A DNA stretch of 37,645 nucleotides, taken from positions 1-37,645 of the forward strand of contig JABGOS010000155.1 of the NCBI GenBank assembly GCA_018645265.1, written 5' to 3'. Position 1 is the stretch's first letter. The number at the start of each line of letters is the position of its first letter. Below are positions 16,044-24,375 of this stretch, piece by piece. Both the position numbers and the translations under genes were made by a program. The DNA is from Deltaproteobacteria bacterium (GTDB taxonomy: Bacteria > UBA10199 > 2-02-FULL-44-16 > JAAZCA01). Under the pieces are notes generated by a model. That model made no database searches. It worked only from the letters and a program-made list of their open reading frames with translations, and had not been told where the DNA came from.

Positions 16044-17579
16044 TTAATTCTTCTTCCAGATATGTGCGCCGTATATATTTGCAGAGATAAGGTAGTTCGG
16101 TTTCATGAATGAACTTAGATAATTAAATCCACCGATCGGATAAGCGTCGTATCCCCTGATTCCAGTCCCCGACATATCTACGATAATATCGGGTGGCTCT
16201 TCCGTAAGGTCGCTCATGAGCATCTGCCAGGAGCTGTCATCTGGTTCGTCGATCCTATTCAAATTCTCGAAGCCCTCGCGTGCGTTGGTGAGGTAGGAAC
16301 AATATGAAAATCTAGAAGCTGGAACCCTCTTCGAATAGAAATATATGTCAGAGTTGTGTCCCCATACGAATATCTTGGCATCCGGCAAGGTGGTTTTTGA
16401 TATGAAGGCTCCGATTGTACGTTCAGCTGCAACCTTCTTGGGTAATTTTCTGATCTCAATTACATGTAGGGCGAGGAACCCAACGATAGGTCCTATCAAC
16501 ACTACGTATGTTATCGTCCTTAAGAGGGCTACCTTTTTTCTAAAAAAGGGCGCAAACCATGAGGTATAGCCTAGCGCTGCTAATATGGTAAGCGGTGGTA
16601 TAAATTGTAGGAAGTAGTGCGGGAAAAATCTTCCGCCCAAAGAGACGGTTATAAAGGAGAGAAGAATCCATGTGAACAACACTGCCTCACCGGCTGGGAG
16701 ATCCCCCCTGCGAATAAATTTTACTATATGTCCTAGGGCCAAGATCCAAAGTGGAAGCGATGCTGCCACGTAGATTCCAATCCTCGTTGCCCCCATTGCC
16801 AGTGTTTCCGATAACGATTGCATCGATGTCGCGTAGCTTACATTTTCAAGCCACACCCACCTGATGGCATCCTCCAATGCGCCTATTCCCAGAAGGTAAA
16901 ATGCGCAGAGGGCGAGGGGAATGATGAAACCTGAGGTCGTCAAACCGATGTTTTTCAGAATTGTTTTGAAAGTATCAATCTTGGGGCGAACGGATATTAT
17001 TCCTACAACAATTGCCGGTATCATTACTACGGCCACCGGTTTTGCGAGGCAGGCTATGCCCGCCATCATTCCTGAGGTAAGCCAGCCAGAGCTCTGTTTT
17101 CGTATCTTCAGTCCTGCAGCGGCGAAGTATATCGAAGCGGCGCAGAAGAGGTTCATGAGCGTTTCTGTGTTGGCCGCAAGGAAATCATTGAGGTCGTAGC
17201 CCGACTGATATGCTGTGAAAAGTAGGAGCGCAGGCAACCTCGCCTTCGACCCGCCGACCCGTTCAGCCGCGAGTACGAGGATTAAGCCTGTGGCGATGAC
17301 AATGAGCATGAAGAGGATGTGCACAGCCTGCATATTCCAAACACCGCCAGCTTCAAATGCGAGTGCGTAGGCCATATGGATAAGTGGCGGTTTCTTTTCA
17401 ACGAAATCGATATAGGGTTTGCCGCCATCCATCCAAACTGCTGTCTGAACGGCGAAGTCGGCCTCGTCGATATTGAGAATTGGCTCGAGGAGCGTGGGTA
17501 GACGCGTGATAGCAATCACCGCGATGCACAGCGCGATCCATCTATATTTTTTTCTAATTTGAGCCGATTTATCGATCAT
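16044..17579 (-). CDS. Membrane glycosyltransferase, PMT/ArnT-like (GT-C)
   Basis: The 511-residue product is a polytopic membrane protein with about ten hydrophobic spans. The first loop has NIDEADFAVQTAVWMDGGKPY then DFVEKKPPLIH, the acidic DE-type motif and following pattern seen in dolichyl-phosphate-mannose mannosyltransferase and ArnT-like GT-C enzymes that use lipid-linked sugars. A soluble C-terminal portion of about 120 residues follows. ATG 17579 is chosen because the track's additional 36 residues (from 17687) are encoded by the flanking palindromic tandem repeats. No clear ribosome site was found. Substrate is unknown; a protein, lipid A or cell envelope glycan is possible. No neighbouring sugar genes give a clue. 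Confidence 0.8.
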   Translation of the reverse strand: MIDKSAQIRKKYRWIALCIAVIAITRLPTLLEPILNIDEADFAVQTAVWMDGGKPYIDFVEKKPPLIHMAYALAFEAGGVWNMQAVHILFMLIVIATGLILVLAAERVGGSKARLPALLLFTAYQSGYDLNDFLAANTETLMNLFCAASIYFAAAGLKIRKQSSGWLTSGMMAGIACLAKPVAVVMIPAIVVGIISVRPKIDTFKTILKNIGLTTSGFIIPLALCAFYLLGIGALEDAIRWVWLENVSYATSMQSLSETLAMGATRIGIYVAASLPLWILALGHIVKFIRRGDLPAGEAVLFTWILLSFITVSLGGRFFPHYFLQFIPPLTILAALGYTSWFAPFFRKKVALLRTITYVVLIGPIVGFLALHVIEIRKLPKKVAAERTIGAFISKTTLPDAKIFVWGHNSDIYFYSKRVPASRFSYCSYLTNAREGFENLNRIDEPDDSSWQMLMSDLTEEPPDIIVDMSGTGIRGYDAYPIGGFNYLSSFMKPNYLISANIYGAHIWKKN

Positions 17580-17584
17580 AAAAT

Positions 17585-17669
17585 GTGTCCGACACCTTTT
17601 GTGCAATTCCTTGAAAAAGTGTCCGACACCTTTTGTGCAATTCCTTGAAAAAGTGTCCGACACCTTTTT
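17585..17669. repeat. Tandem 34-bp repeat containing GTGTCCGACAC palindromes
   Basis: GTGTCCGACAC occurs at 17585, 17619 and 17653, exactly 34 bases apart. The intervening sequence is CCTTTTGTGCAATTCCTTGAAAAA in both full units. Each core is a near-perfect palindrome. The array abuts the start of the glycosyltransferase gene and would extend its reading frame artificially. Confidence 0.9.
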
Positions 17670-17719
17670 GTGCGCACATATTCTCATTTTATCGTTGCGA
17701 AGCGCAAGTGATATGAACT

Positions 17720-17926
17720 ATGCACTGTTTTTCTATGCCACCTATTAAAACAAAGCCGAAGAAACGTTGTCCGCGCTGCAAATCCGTGAGGATTGAAAAT
17801 CGACTCGACGGATCGAGGTGGTGCGTTCGCTGTGGTCAGCGAATTCGAAGCGACGGTAGACTTATTCCCTCCAGAGATCGTCGCGAGGATGCCCCGGAGC
17901 CTTCTAATCAGTTGAATTTATTGTGA
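17720..17926 (+). CDS. Small zinc-ribbon protein, hypothetical
   Basis: This 68-residue ORF encodes a compact zinc-ribbon pattern: RCPRCKS then, 14 residues on, WCVRCGQR, i.e. two CxxC knuckles suited to one zinc ion. Basic residues follow, and then an acidic tail. Such small proteins often bind nucleic acids or act as components of larger complexes. No ribosome site is evident for ATG 17720 or for ATG 17735, which lies nearer the ribbon. It is flanked on both sides by GTGTCCGACAC palindromes, so it may have arrived with them or lie in a decaying region. The well-formed motif supports a real gene, but expression is uncertain. Confidence 0.5.
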   Translation: MHCFSMPPIKTKPKKRCPRCKSVRIENRLDGSRWCVRCGQRIRSDGRLIPSRDRREDAPEPSNQLNLL

Positions 17927-17955
17927 TATTGCTATTCTAAAATGATGCTAAAGAG

Positions 17956-18000
17956 GTGTCCGACACTTTTTAGCGCAATAGCTCAAAAGGTGTCGGACAC
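17956..18000. repeat. Inverted pair of GTGTC(C/G)GACAC palindromes
   Basis: GTGTCCGACAC at 17956-17966 and GTGTCGGACAC at 17990-18000 face each other, with T-rich and A-rich flanks. The pair could fold as two small hairpins or one longer one. It belongs to the same family as the tandem array at 17585 on the other side of the small zinc-ribbon ORF. Confidence 0.88.
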
Positions 18001-18002
18001 TT

Positions 18003-18236
18003 TTATTTGATGCAATCTTGTGGTAATCGTCCGAGAAAACCTTGCAGACTGATGCTTGCTTCAATTCGATGACATTTTCTCTTTTCTATAGATTTTTTCA
18101 ATTTCACTAGCGTATCCCTGATTGGCATTACCCTTGGATGGGGTACTCTTGCCATCATGAAGGATAGATCCTCTAATTTACCCAGATAACTCTTTCCAGG
18201 TGCGCCAAGATTATTGAGTATTTTTATCAGGTGGGT
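18003..18236 (-). pseudogene. Possible decayed coding remnant
   Basis: The minus strand is open for 77 codons and ends in TAA immediately at the palindrome pair. The translation looks protein-like, for example YLGKLEDLSFMMARVPHPR and MPIRDTLVKLKKSIEKRK. In-frame TAG and TGA stand directly upstream, and no plausible start with a ribosome site is present. I do not recognise the family. The association with palindromic repeats suggests the end of a former mobile-element gene, but this is a guess. Confidence 0.3.
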
Positions 18237-18394
18237 CTATCAAGTGATGTTACCCGCTCTTTGACTCTCCTTAGACGTCATTTTGATGGTGTGAAAGAAG
18301 GTGCTATTGGCGAGATCGGCCAATATCTGGGAATATGACTGAAAAGTGAAAGAAATCGTATGCTGGGGTACATGGAGGAAGGTGGAGGGATGAT

Positions 18395-18408
18395 AATATC
18401 ATGATATT
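18395..18408. promoter_or_regulatory. Perfect 14-bp palindrome, candidate operator of the lysine operon
   Basis: AATATCATGATATT is a perfect palindrome lying directly upstream of the candidate -35 at 18410. The location fits an operator for a dimeric regulator. The regulator is not identified. Confidence 0.5.
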
Positions 18409-18409
18409 C

Positions 18410-18439
18410 TTGCGATATTTTGGTTTAAACAGTTATATC
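18410..18439 (+). promoter_or_regulatory. Candidate promoter of the kdd-kam operon
   Basis: TTGCGA (18410-18415) and TATATC (18434-18439) are separated by 18 bases, about 85 bases before the kdd ATG. Both hexamers match only in part, as would suit an activated or conditionally used promoter. Confidence 0.4.
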
Positions 18440-18524
18440 TTACTTAGGGAGGGTTCGGTTTGACTTGGGCCCTCTTCTCTGCTTAAACGGGGCTCCAATT
18501 TATTGAAAACTGGGAGGTATTGCT

Positions 18525-19571
18525 ATGTCAGACTACAGAACGGGCGGCGATAGATATGGAAGGCATCGCGTGCTCACCCCCGATGGCGCGTTGCCACAAG
18601 CTGCTACCAGAGTAGATAACTCGCTACCCATATATGACAATGAAATTCTGATAGATGTTAAGACCCTGAATATTGATTCAGCATCATTTCGTCAGATGTG
18701 GGAGGCGAATGATGGCAACCCCGATGGTGTTGCGAAACAGGTTCTGGAAAACGTCAAGAATATGGGAAAACAACTGAATCCAGTTACTGGATCAGGCGGA
18801 ATGCTATTGGGTACGGTCGCCGATATGGGGCCGAGCTATTCAAACCCTAACGCATTAAAGGTTGGGGACAATATCTGTACGCTCGTATCGCTTACACTTA
18901 CGCCGCTCATCATCGATAAGGTGAAGCAGGTGCGTGAGAGCGAGCAACTTGATATCGAGGGTAAGGCGGTTCTCTTTGAGTCTGGTGTCCTTGCGAAGAT
19001 TCCTGGGGATATGGATCTTAACGTATGTCTGGCCCTTCTCGATGTTGCGGGTGCACCGCCTCAAGCGGACCGCCTCGTGAATAAGGGCGATACGATCTAC
19101 ATTATTGGCACTGGAAAATCTGGAGTGCTCTGCGCTGCAGCGATTCGTGAGAAGTTTGGAAAGGACTGTAAAATTCTCGCATCCGCTACGCGTCAGACGA
19201 GCATAGAGACATTTACCGGTCTTGGACTAGCCGATGAATGTTTTATCGCAAATGCGCTGAAGCCAACGGAAGTGCTCGACAGGGTTTCAAAGGTTACAGA
19301 TGGTAAAATGTGTGATCTTGTCATCAACACTGCAAATGTCGAAGGTACCGAGCTCTCGTCAGTCCTCGCATGCAAACAGGGCGGGAAGGTATACTTTTTC
19401 AATATGGCCACGAACTTTCAGAAGGCAGCTCTTGGCGCCGAGGGCATTGGTATGGATGTTGAAATGATCATAGGTAACGGTTACGCCCCCGATCATGCCA
19501 ACTTTACGCTCGATCTCTACAGGAAGAACGGGGCTGTAAAGGGTTGGTTTGATAAGAAATTCGGATCGTAA
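18525..19571 (+). CDS. kdd: L-erythro-3,5-diaminohexanoate dehydrogenase
   Basis: Kdd oxidatively deaminates L-erythro-3,5-diaminohexanoate to (S)-5-amino-3-oxohexanoate with NAD, the third step of clostridial-type lysine fermentation. The 348-residue protein has the known N-terminus (YGRHRVLTPDGALPQAA) and an alcohol-dehydrogenase-like layout. A nucleotide-binding loop TIYIIGTGKSGVLCAAAI lies near residue 190. The call is reinforced by the three following genes, which supply its substrate. GGGAGG precedes the ATG. It leads the operon and lies 18 bases before kamA. Confidence 0.93.
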   Translation: MSDYRTGGDRYGRHRVLTPDGALPQAATRVDNSLPIYDNEILIDVKTLNIDSASFRQMWEANDGNPDGVAKQVLENVKNMGKQLNPVTGSGGMLLGTVADMGPSYSNPNALKVGDNICTLVSLTLTPLIIDKVKQVRESEQLDIEGKAVLFESGVLAKIPGDMDLNVCLALLDVAGAPPQADRLVNKGDTIYIIGTGKSGVLCAAAIREKFGKDCKILASATRQTSIETFTGLGLADECFIANALKPTEVLDRVSKVTDGKMCDLVINTANVEGTELSSVLACKQGGKVYFFNMATNFQKAALGAEGIGMDVEMIIGNGYAPDHANFTLDLYRKNGAVKGWFDKKFGS

Positions 19572-19589
19572 GCCTAAAGAGGTTTCTAT

Positions 19590-20843
19590 ATGATAAACAC
19601 AAATGATTCCAAATACTATCAACGCATTCCCCTCTGGAAGGATATATCACTGGAGGAATGGAATACTCGTGAGTGGCAGCTTAAGAATCTTGTGACCGAT
19701 GTGGAGATGCTCTCCAAGGTCATAAAGCTCACCGATAAAGAGCGTGCGAATATTGAAAGAGCTTCCAGAGATTCCAAGTTTCAGGCCACGCCGTATTATC
19801 TCTCGTTGATAGATGAGAATAATCCGGAGTGTCCGGTAAGGATGCAGGCTATTCCTACGATTGCAGAGTTGGAGGAGGGGCGTGGCGATCTCCTGGATCC
19901 GCTCGCAGAAGATGCAGATTCTCCGGTTCCAAGACTAGTACATCGCTATCCGGATAGAGTGCTTTTTCTGGTTTCAGAAGTTTGTTCGATGTACTGTCGC
20001 TTTTGTACGCGAAAGCGCCATATACTTGATAGAACCTCTAAGCAGCTTTCCTCAGAGCACGATAAGGCGATCAACTACATCAAGGAGCATCCTGAGGTGA
20101 GGGATGTTATACTCTCCGGTGGCGATGCGCTCATGCTTTCGGTGGATATGCTGGAAGGTATAGTCTCTAGGCTCAGAGCCATTCCTCACGTCGAGATAAT
20201 TCGGGTTGCGAGTCGCATGCCATGCGTTCTTCCGATGGGTGTTACCGATGCATATGTACAGATGTTGTCCAAATATCAGCCTATATTCTTCATGACACAC
20301 TTCAATCATCCTTTTGAGGTTACACCTCAGGCTGCTTCGGCTTGTGATAGAATAGCTGGGGTTGGAATGCCGGTGCAGAACCAATCGGTTTTGCTTAGAA
20401 AGGTAAACTCCGATCCAAATATCATGAAGAAACTGTCTCACGAACTTCTCAAGATGCGTGTGACACCGTATTATATCTATCAATGCGACCTTGCTGAGGG
20501 GATAGAACATTTCAGGACGCCAGTTTCTCAGGGTTTTGAAATCGTAGAGAACTTGAGAGGACACACGTCAGGTCTTGCGCTGCCGACGTTCGTCATTGAC
20601 GCACCTGGCGGCGGTGGGAAAATTCCGGTAATGCCAAACTACTTGTTGACGATGAGCGATAAGAGCGCTGTGATGAGAAATTATAGAGGGCTCATGAGCA
20701 GCTATGCCAATCCACGAGATCGTGATTGTAGCTGTTCTACCTCAGAGGAAATATCAAAAACGTTAGCTGAGGAGAAACCGATTAATCGCGCTTATATGGA
20801 TTTGGTTGATGGTAAAAGAGTAACTTTAAAACCAGAGATTTAA
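19590..20843 (+). CDS. kamA: Lysine 2,3-aminomutase
   Basis: KamA converts L-lysine to L-beta-lysine using S-adenosylmethionine, a [4Fe-4S] cluster and PLP. The radical SAM cluster motif is CSMYCRFCTRKR (CxxxCxxC) near residue 135, followed by the GGDAL motif (ILSGGDALML). The PLP lysine is in APGGGGKIPVMPNYLL near residue 345. At 417 residues it matches the Clostridium subterminale enzyme (416). The ribosome site AAGAGG lies 7 bases before the ATG. The following mutase genes argue for lysine catabolism rather than beta-lysine production as an osmolyte. Being a [4Fe-4S] radical enzyme, it points to anaerobic or low-oxygen use. Confidence 0.96.
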   Translation: MINTNDSKYYQRIPLWKDISLEEWNTREWQLKNLVTDVEMLSKVIKLTDKERANIERASRDSKFQATPYYLSLIDENNPECPVRMQAIPTIAELEEGRGDLLDPLAEDADSPVPRLVHRYPDRVLFLVSEVCSMYCRFCTRKRHILDRTSKQLSSEHDKAINYIKEHPEVRDVILSGGDALMLSVDMLEGIVSRLRAIPHVEIIRVASRMPCVLPMGVTDAYVQMLSKYQPIFFMTHFNHPFEVTPQAASACDRIAGVGMPVQNQSVLLRKVNSDPNIMKKLSHELLKMRVTPYYIYQCDLAEGIEHFRTPVSQGFEIVENLRGHTSGLALPTFVIDAPGGGGKIPVMPNYLLTMSDKSAVMRNYRGLMSSYANPRDRDCSCSTSEEISKTLAEEKPINRAYMDLVDGKRVTLKPEI

Positions 20844-20894
20844 CGCGTCTTGAGTCTAGAGGCGTATGAACGATTATTTATAGATTGAGAATAT

Positions 20895-22475
20895 ATGGCT
20901 TACAGAAAACTAAATTTAGATAGAGATAAAATCGATAACTGTCGTGGTCTTGCAACCAGAATTGCTGCACCGGTGCAGAGGTATATCGATAGACACTCCA
21001 CCACATCTACCGAGAGAAGTGTGTTGCGGCTCTTCGGCATCAACGACGCCCATATGGAGATGCCACATGTCAGCCTGATCGTTGATAGGTTGAGCAAAGA
21101 CAAGCTTCGCTTGGGGATAGCGACGTGGTTTTGTAGGGCACTTGTCCATACGGGACTTAAGCCTATTCAGCTCGCTCATGAGCTGGCTACCGATCATATC
21201 AAGCTCGAGAACATGCCGGAAGTTCCGTTCGATAAGATTAAGAAGATTGGAATAAAACTTGCGCAAGATGGCGTCAAAAAACTGGATGACGCAAGGACGA
21301 GCAGAGAAAAGCTCGTTTATAAGCTGGGAAATCCACCAACGCCCTACAAATACTTGATAGTTGCAACTGGGAATATATACGACGATTGTGCACAGGCTGT
21401 ATCAGCGGTCGAATGTGGTGCCGACATTATAGCGGTCATTAGAACAACGGCGCAATCACTTCTTGATTATGTTCCAAACGGAATAAGTACGGAAGGTTCA
21501 GGCGGAACCTTGGCAACGCAGGACAACTTTCGCATAATGAGGAAGGCGCTTGATGATGCTGCCAAGAAGGCGGGCAGATATGTGAGGTTGGTTAACTATT
21601 CATCCGGTCTCTGCATGTCGGAGATAGCAGCCCTTGGTGCGCTTGAGAGGTTGGATGTTCTTCTTAACGATTCGATGTACGGCATTCTCTTTCGCGACAT
21701 CAACATGAAGCGCACCTTCGTCGATCAGTATTTCTCAAGACTTATATGCGCTCGTGCAGGGATAATGATAAATACTGGTGAGGATAACTATCTCACTACC
21801 ACCGATGCATATAGAAATGCACATCACGTATTTGCGAGCCAGTTTATCAATGAACGATTCGCTCTAAACGCGGGGCTGCCTCCTGAGCTGATGGGCCTTG
21901 GACATGCCTTTGAAATAGATCCGAATGTAGAGGACGGTTTTCTTTATGAGCTAGCGCAGGCGCAGATGGTTCGCGAGATCTTTCCAAGGGCTCCTATTAA
22001 ATACATGCCTCCGACAAAGCATATGACGGGAGATATCTTCAAAGGTAACGTTCAGGATGCAATGTTTAACATGTCGGCGATCATTACTGAACAGTCGATT
22101 CAGCTCCTTGGAATTCCCACAGAGGCGATGCACAATCCTCATTTGCAGGATCGTTTTTGGGCTCTTAGAAATGCAAATTATATTTTCAACAACGCCAGAA
22201 GTCTTGGTGATGAGATTACATTCAATCCCAATGGGAAGATTGCGCGTCGTGCACAGACTGTTCTTGAAAATACACATAAGTATTTGAAGAAAATCGAGAC
22301 GGCTGGCCTAATGAAAGCAATATCCAGGGGGATGTTCGCTGAAATAGAACGTGATGAAAACGGTGGTAAGGGTTTGGAGGGTGTCTTTCAAAAGGACAGA
22401 AGATATTTTAATCCGGTTTTAGATTTATTGAAGAGCGATGACCGACAAGAGGTTGCCAGTAATCGGCGGGGCTGA
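20895..22475 (+). CDS. kamD: Lysine 5,6-aminomutase alpha subunit
   Basis: KamD is the large, TIM-barrel subunit of the adenosylcobalamin- and PLP-dependent mutase that moves the 6-amino group of beta-lysine to carbon 5. The 526-residue product matches the usual length of about 516. It shows family segments such as YKYLIVATGNIYDD, VPNGISTEGSGGT, RLVNYSSGLCMSEIAALG and PIKYMPPTKHMTGD. It pairs with KamE directly downstream. A 50-base gap with only a weak ribosome site (GAGA) precedes it. Confidence 0.95.
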   Translation: MAYRKLNLDRDKIDNCRGLATRIAAPVQRYIDRHSTTSTERSVLRLFGINDAHMEMPHVSLIVDRLSKDKLRLGIATWFCRALVHTGLKPIQLAHELATDHIKLENMPEVPFDKIKKIGIKLAQDGVKKLDDARTSREKLVYKLGNPPTPYKYLIVATGNIYDDCAQAVSAVECGADIIAVIRTTAQSLLDYVPNGISTEGSGGTLATQDNFRIMRKALDDAAKKAGRYVRLVNYSSGLCMSEIAALGALERLDVLLNDSMYGILFRDINMKRTFVDQYFSRLICARAGIMINTGEDNYLTTTDAYRNAHHVFASQFINERFALNAGLPPELMGLGHAFEIDPNVEDGFLYELAQAQMVREIFPRAPIKYMPPTKHMTGDIFKGNVQDAMFNMSAIITEQSIQLLGIPTEAMHNPHLQDRFWALRNANYIFNNARSLGDEITFNPNGKIARRAQTVLENTHKYLKKIETAGLMKAISRGMFAEIERDENGGKGLEGVFQKDRRYFNPVLDLLKSDDRQEVASNRRG

Positions 22476-22510
22476 TCACTGACCATTGATTGTCGATCAC
22501 TAAAAAAGAA

Positions 22511-23437
22511 ATGCTCAAAGTTAATAAAAAGAAATTAAAGGCATATGGCGATCGTCTGGATGACGGGGCGATGCAGTTTTCATTCACACTACCTGTATCG
22601 GTTTCCCCAGAAGCTAAGGAAACTGCTAAGAGATATATTGAGAAGCTGGGTCTCAAGGATGTGTCGATAGCGACTATGGAGCCTATGGGTGAAGGCTTTT
22701 CGCACTTCGTGGGATATGGCAATGCGAAGCATACAATCGATATCACCAGGATACACGTTCCCAAGGTGGATGCTTCCTTCATGGATTATGAGGGGCTCAA
22801 GGAATACATGTCCGACCATTTCAAAGAACCTCTAGTAGTAATAGGTGCCGCTATAGGTGCTGATGCCCATACTGTGGGTATAGATGCAATTATGAATATG
22901 AAGGGGTATGATCACGACTACGGCCTTGAAAGGTATCCACTGTTTAAGGCACATAACTTGAGAAGCCAAATCACGAGTGAACAGTTGATCGAAAAGGCGT
23001 TAGAGTTAAAAGCAGATGCCATACTGATCTCTCAGGTGGTAACGCAGCGTAATAGTCATATCAATAACCTTAAGACATTTAAAAAACTTGCTAAGGATAA
23101 TAAAAAACTTGCGAAGGATTTACTCCTGATAGTTGGCGGGCCGAGAATCGATCACGGTTTGGCTCTTAAGTTGGGGTTTGATGCTGGTTTTGGTCAGGGC
23201 ACAAAACCATCGCAGGTTGCGAGCTTTATCGTAAAGGAGCTGATGAAGCGCAGGGGTATCAAGGAGGGTGTTAAGGCTGAGGAGAAGGGGCCAAAGAAAG
23301 AGGGCGATAAGAAAGAGGTTTCACAATCTAAGGAAGATGGCAGGCCTCAACGCAGCAAATATAAAAAGAAAAAAGGGTTCTACAATAAGAGGAATAGACG
23401 TCCAAAAAAGAAAACAACCGATAGCGAGGGCAAATAG
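22511..23437 (+). CDS. kamE: Lysine 5,6-aminomutase beta subunit
   Basis: KamE carries adenosylcobalamin and contributes the lysine that holds PLP in the resting enzyme. The cobalamin motif DAHTVGID (DxHxxG) is present, with the PLP lysine probably in NMKGYDHDYGLERY. The family segments LISQVVTQRNSHI and IVGGPRIDHGLALKLGFDAGFG follow. The core ends near residue 250. An added tail of about 55 residues is very basic and ends with KYKKKKGFYNKRNRRPKKK; it is absent from the clostridial protein (about 262 residues). ATG 22511 is preferred to the track's TTG 22490 because the conserved KPYGD-like segment then lies near the N-terminus. Neither has a strong ribosome site. Confidence 0.94.
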   Translation: MLKVNKKKLKAYGDRLDDGAMQFSFTLPVSVSPEAKETAKRYIEKLGLKDVSIATMEPMGEGFSHFVGYGNAKHTIDITRIHVPKVDASFMDYEGLKEYMSDHFKEPLVVIGAAIGADAHTVGIDAIMNMKGYDHDYGLERYPLFKAHNLRSQITSEQLIEKALELKADAILISQVVTQRNSHINNLKTFKKLAKDNKKLAKDLLLIVGGPRIDHGLALKLGFDAGFGQGTKPSQVASFIVKELMKRRGIKEGVKAEEKGPKKEGDKKEVSQSKEDGRPQRSKYKKKKGFYNKRNRRPKKKTTDSEGK

Positions 23438-23439
23438 AT

Positions 23440-24375
23440 ATGTCAGGAATAGGCGTCATCCTCAATCCGTATTCGAGATCGAACAAGAAGAACCCCGAGC
23501 GAATTAAACGCTTTGGGTTTATCGTTGGTGATAAGGGCTCGTGTCACGCTACTGAGACGATTGACCAGATTCATGACCTCGCGCATGAGTTTATGGAGCG
23601 TAAGGTCGAAATCCTGGGCATCTCCGGCGGTGATGGGACAAACCACAAGACTCTCTCGGCCTTTCTGGATGTGTACGGTGATAATCCTTTGCCCAAAATA
23701 GCAATACTTCGCGGCGGTACGATGAACAACCTGGCTGGTCAGTTTGGAATTAAAGGCTCTCCTGAGAAGATACTCTCAGATCTAATCCTCAAATATCATA
23801 ACGGTGAAGCGTTTCGTGAGGAGAGTATTCATCTCATAAAGGTAAATGGAGCCTATGGATTTCTATTCGGGATGGGACTGATCGACAAATTTATCAACAT
23901 CTATCAGGATTGCGAGGGTGGTCCTACGCCTCTGCGCGCTTTTTTACTTCTGGCGAGAGCTTCTATCTCCTCCCTCCTCAATGGAAAGATGTCGCAGAGA
24001 TTGTGCGAGCGATTCAATGCCCGAATATATGTGGATGACAAGTTGATGCCGTTTAAGAACTATATGATGATATTCAGTGGCACCATGCAGACGCTGGGTT
24101 TTAATTTTAGACCACTCTATCGAGGCAACTCCGAACCTGGCAAGTTTCAGTTCGTTGGAATATCTGCGACGGGCAGGCAGCTTATCATGTCATTTCCAAA
24201 GGCCCTTATGGCTAAACCTTCAAATTCGGAATACTATGTCGATGAGCTGGGCAGTAAGGTGGTCCTAGAATTCGATGAGCCGATGCCATATACGCTCGAT
24301 GGCGATCATGCCGAGGAGAGTGCTAGCAGAATTGAGATAACCACAGGACCAAAGCTCAACTTGATCATCCCTTGA
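23440..24375 (+). CDS. Diacylglycerol/lipid kinase family protein
   Basis: The N-terminal DAGK catalytic domain is shown by GVILNPYSR at residue 4, the nucleotide motif ISGGDGTNHKTL near residue 65 and LRGGTMNN near residue 95. A beta-rich C-terminal half has the typical YTLDGDHAEE ending, as in YegS- and BmrU-like enzymes. These phosphorylate diacylglycerol, sphingoid or other lipid alcohols; the substrate here is unknown. The ATG lies two bases after the kamE stop, with GAGGG inside kamE, so it is probably co-translated with the lysine genes. Its role there is unclear and may simply reflect read-through. Its end overlaps the convergent murU by 11 bases. Confidence 0.88.
   Translation: MSGIGVILNPYSRSNKKNPERIKRFGFIVGDKGSCHATETIDQIHDLAHEFMERKVEILGISGGDGTNHKTLSAFLDVYGDNPLPKIAILRGGTMNNLAGQFGIKGSPEKILSDLILKYHNGEAFREESIHLIKVNGAYGFLFGMGLIDKFINIYQDCEGGPTPLRAFLLLARASISSLLNGKMSQRLCERFNARIYVDDKLMPFKNYMMIFSGTMQTLGFNFRPLYRGNSEPGKFQFVGISATGRQLIMSFPKALMAKPSNSEYYVDELGSKVVLEFDEPMPYTLDGDHAEESASRIEITTGPKLNLIIP

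Larger units (their letters stand above)
18237..18524. other. Rest of the gap upstream of the lysine cluster
   Basis: On the plus strand a short open stretch ending at about 18343 reads LTLLRRHFDGVKEGAIGEIG. It looks like the tail of a lost gene rather than a functional one. Beyond it lie a perfect palindrome, a weak promoter and the ribosome site GGGAGG for kdd. No lysine or cobalamin riboswitch was recognised. Confidence 0.35.

Noticed and set aside
17585-17669. CRISPR array
   Set aside because: The 34-base units are contiguous with no unique spacers, and no cas genes are nearby.
17580-17687. 36 extra N-terminal residues of the membrane glycosyltransferase
   Set aside because: They are encoded by the tandem palindromic repeats and are not part of a GT-C fold.
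18344-18524. Lysine or cobalamin riboswitch before kdd
   Set aside because: No conserved aptamer elements such as the lysine junction or the B12 box were seen.
24365-24375. Convergent 11-base overlap of the lipid kinase and murU as antisense regulation
   Set aside because: Short stop-to-stop overlaps are common in compact genomes, and nothing else suggests regulation.
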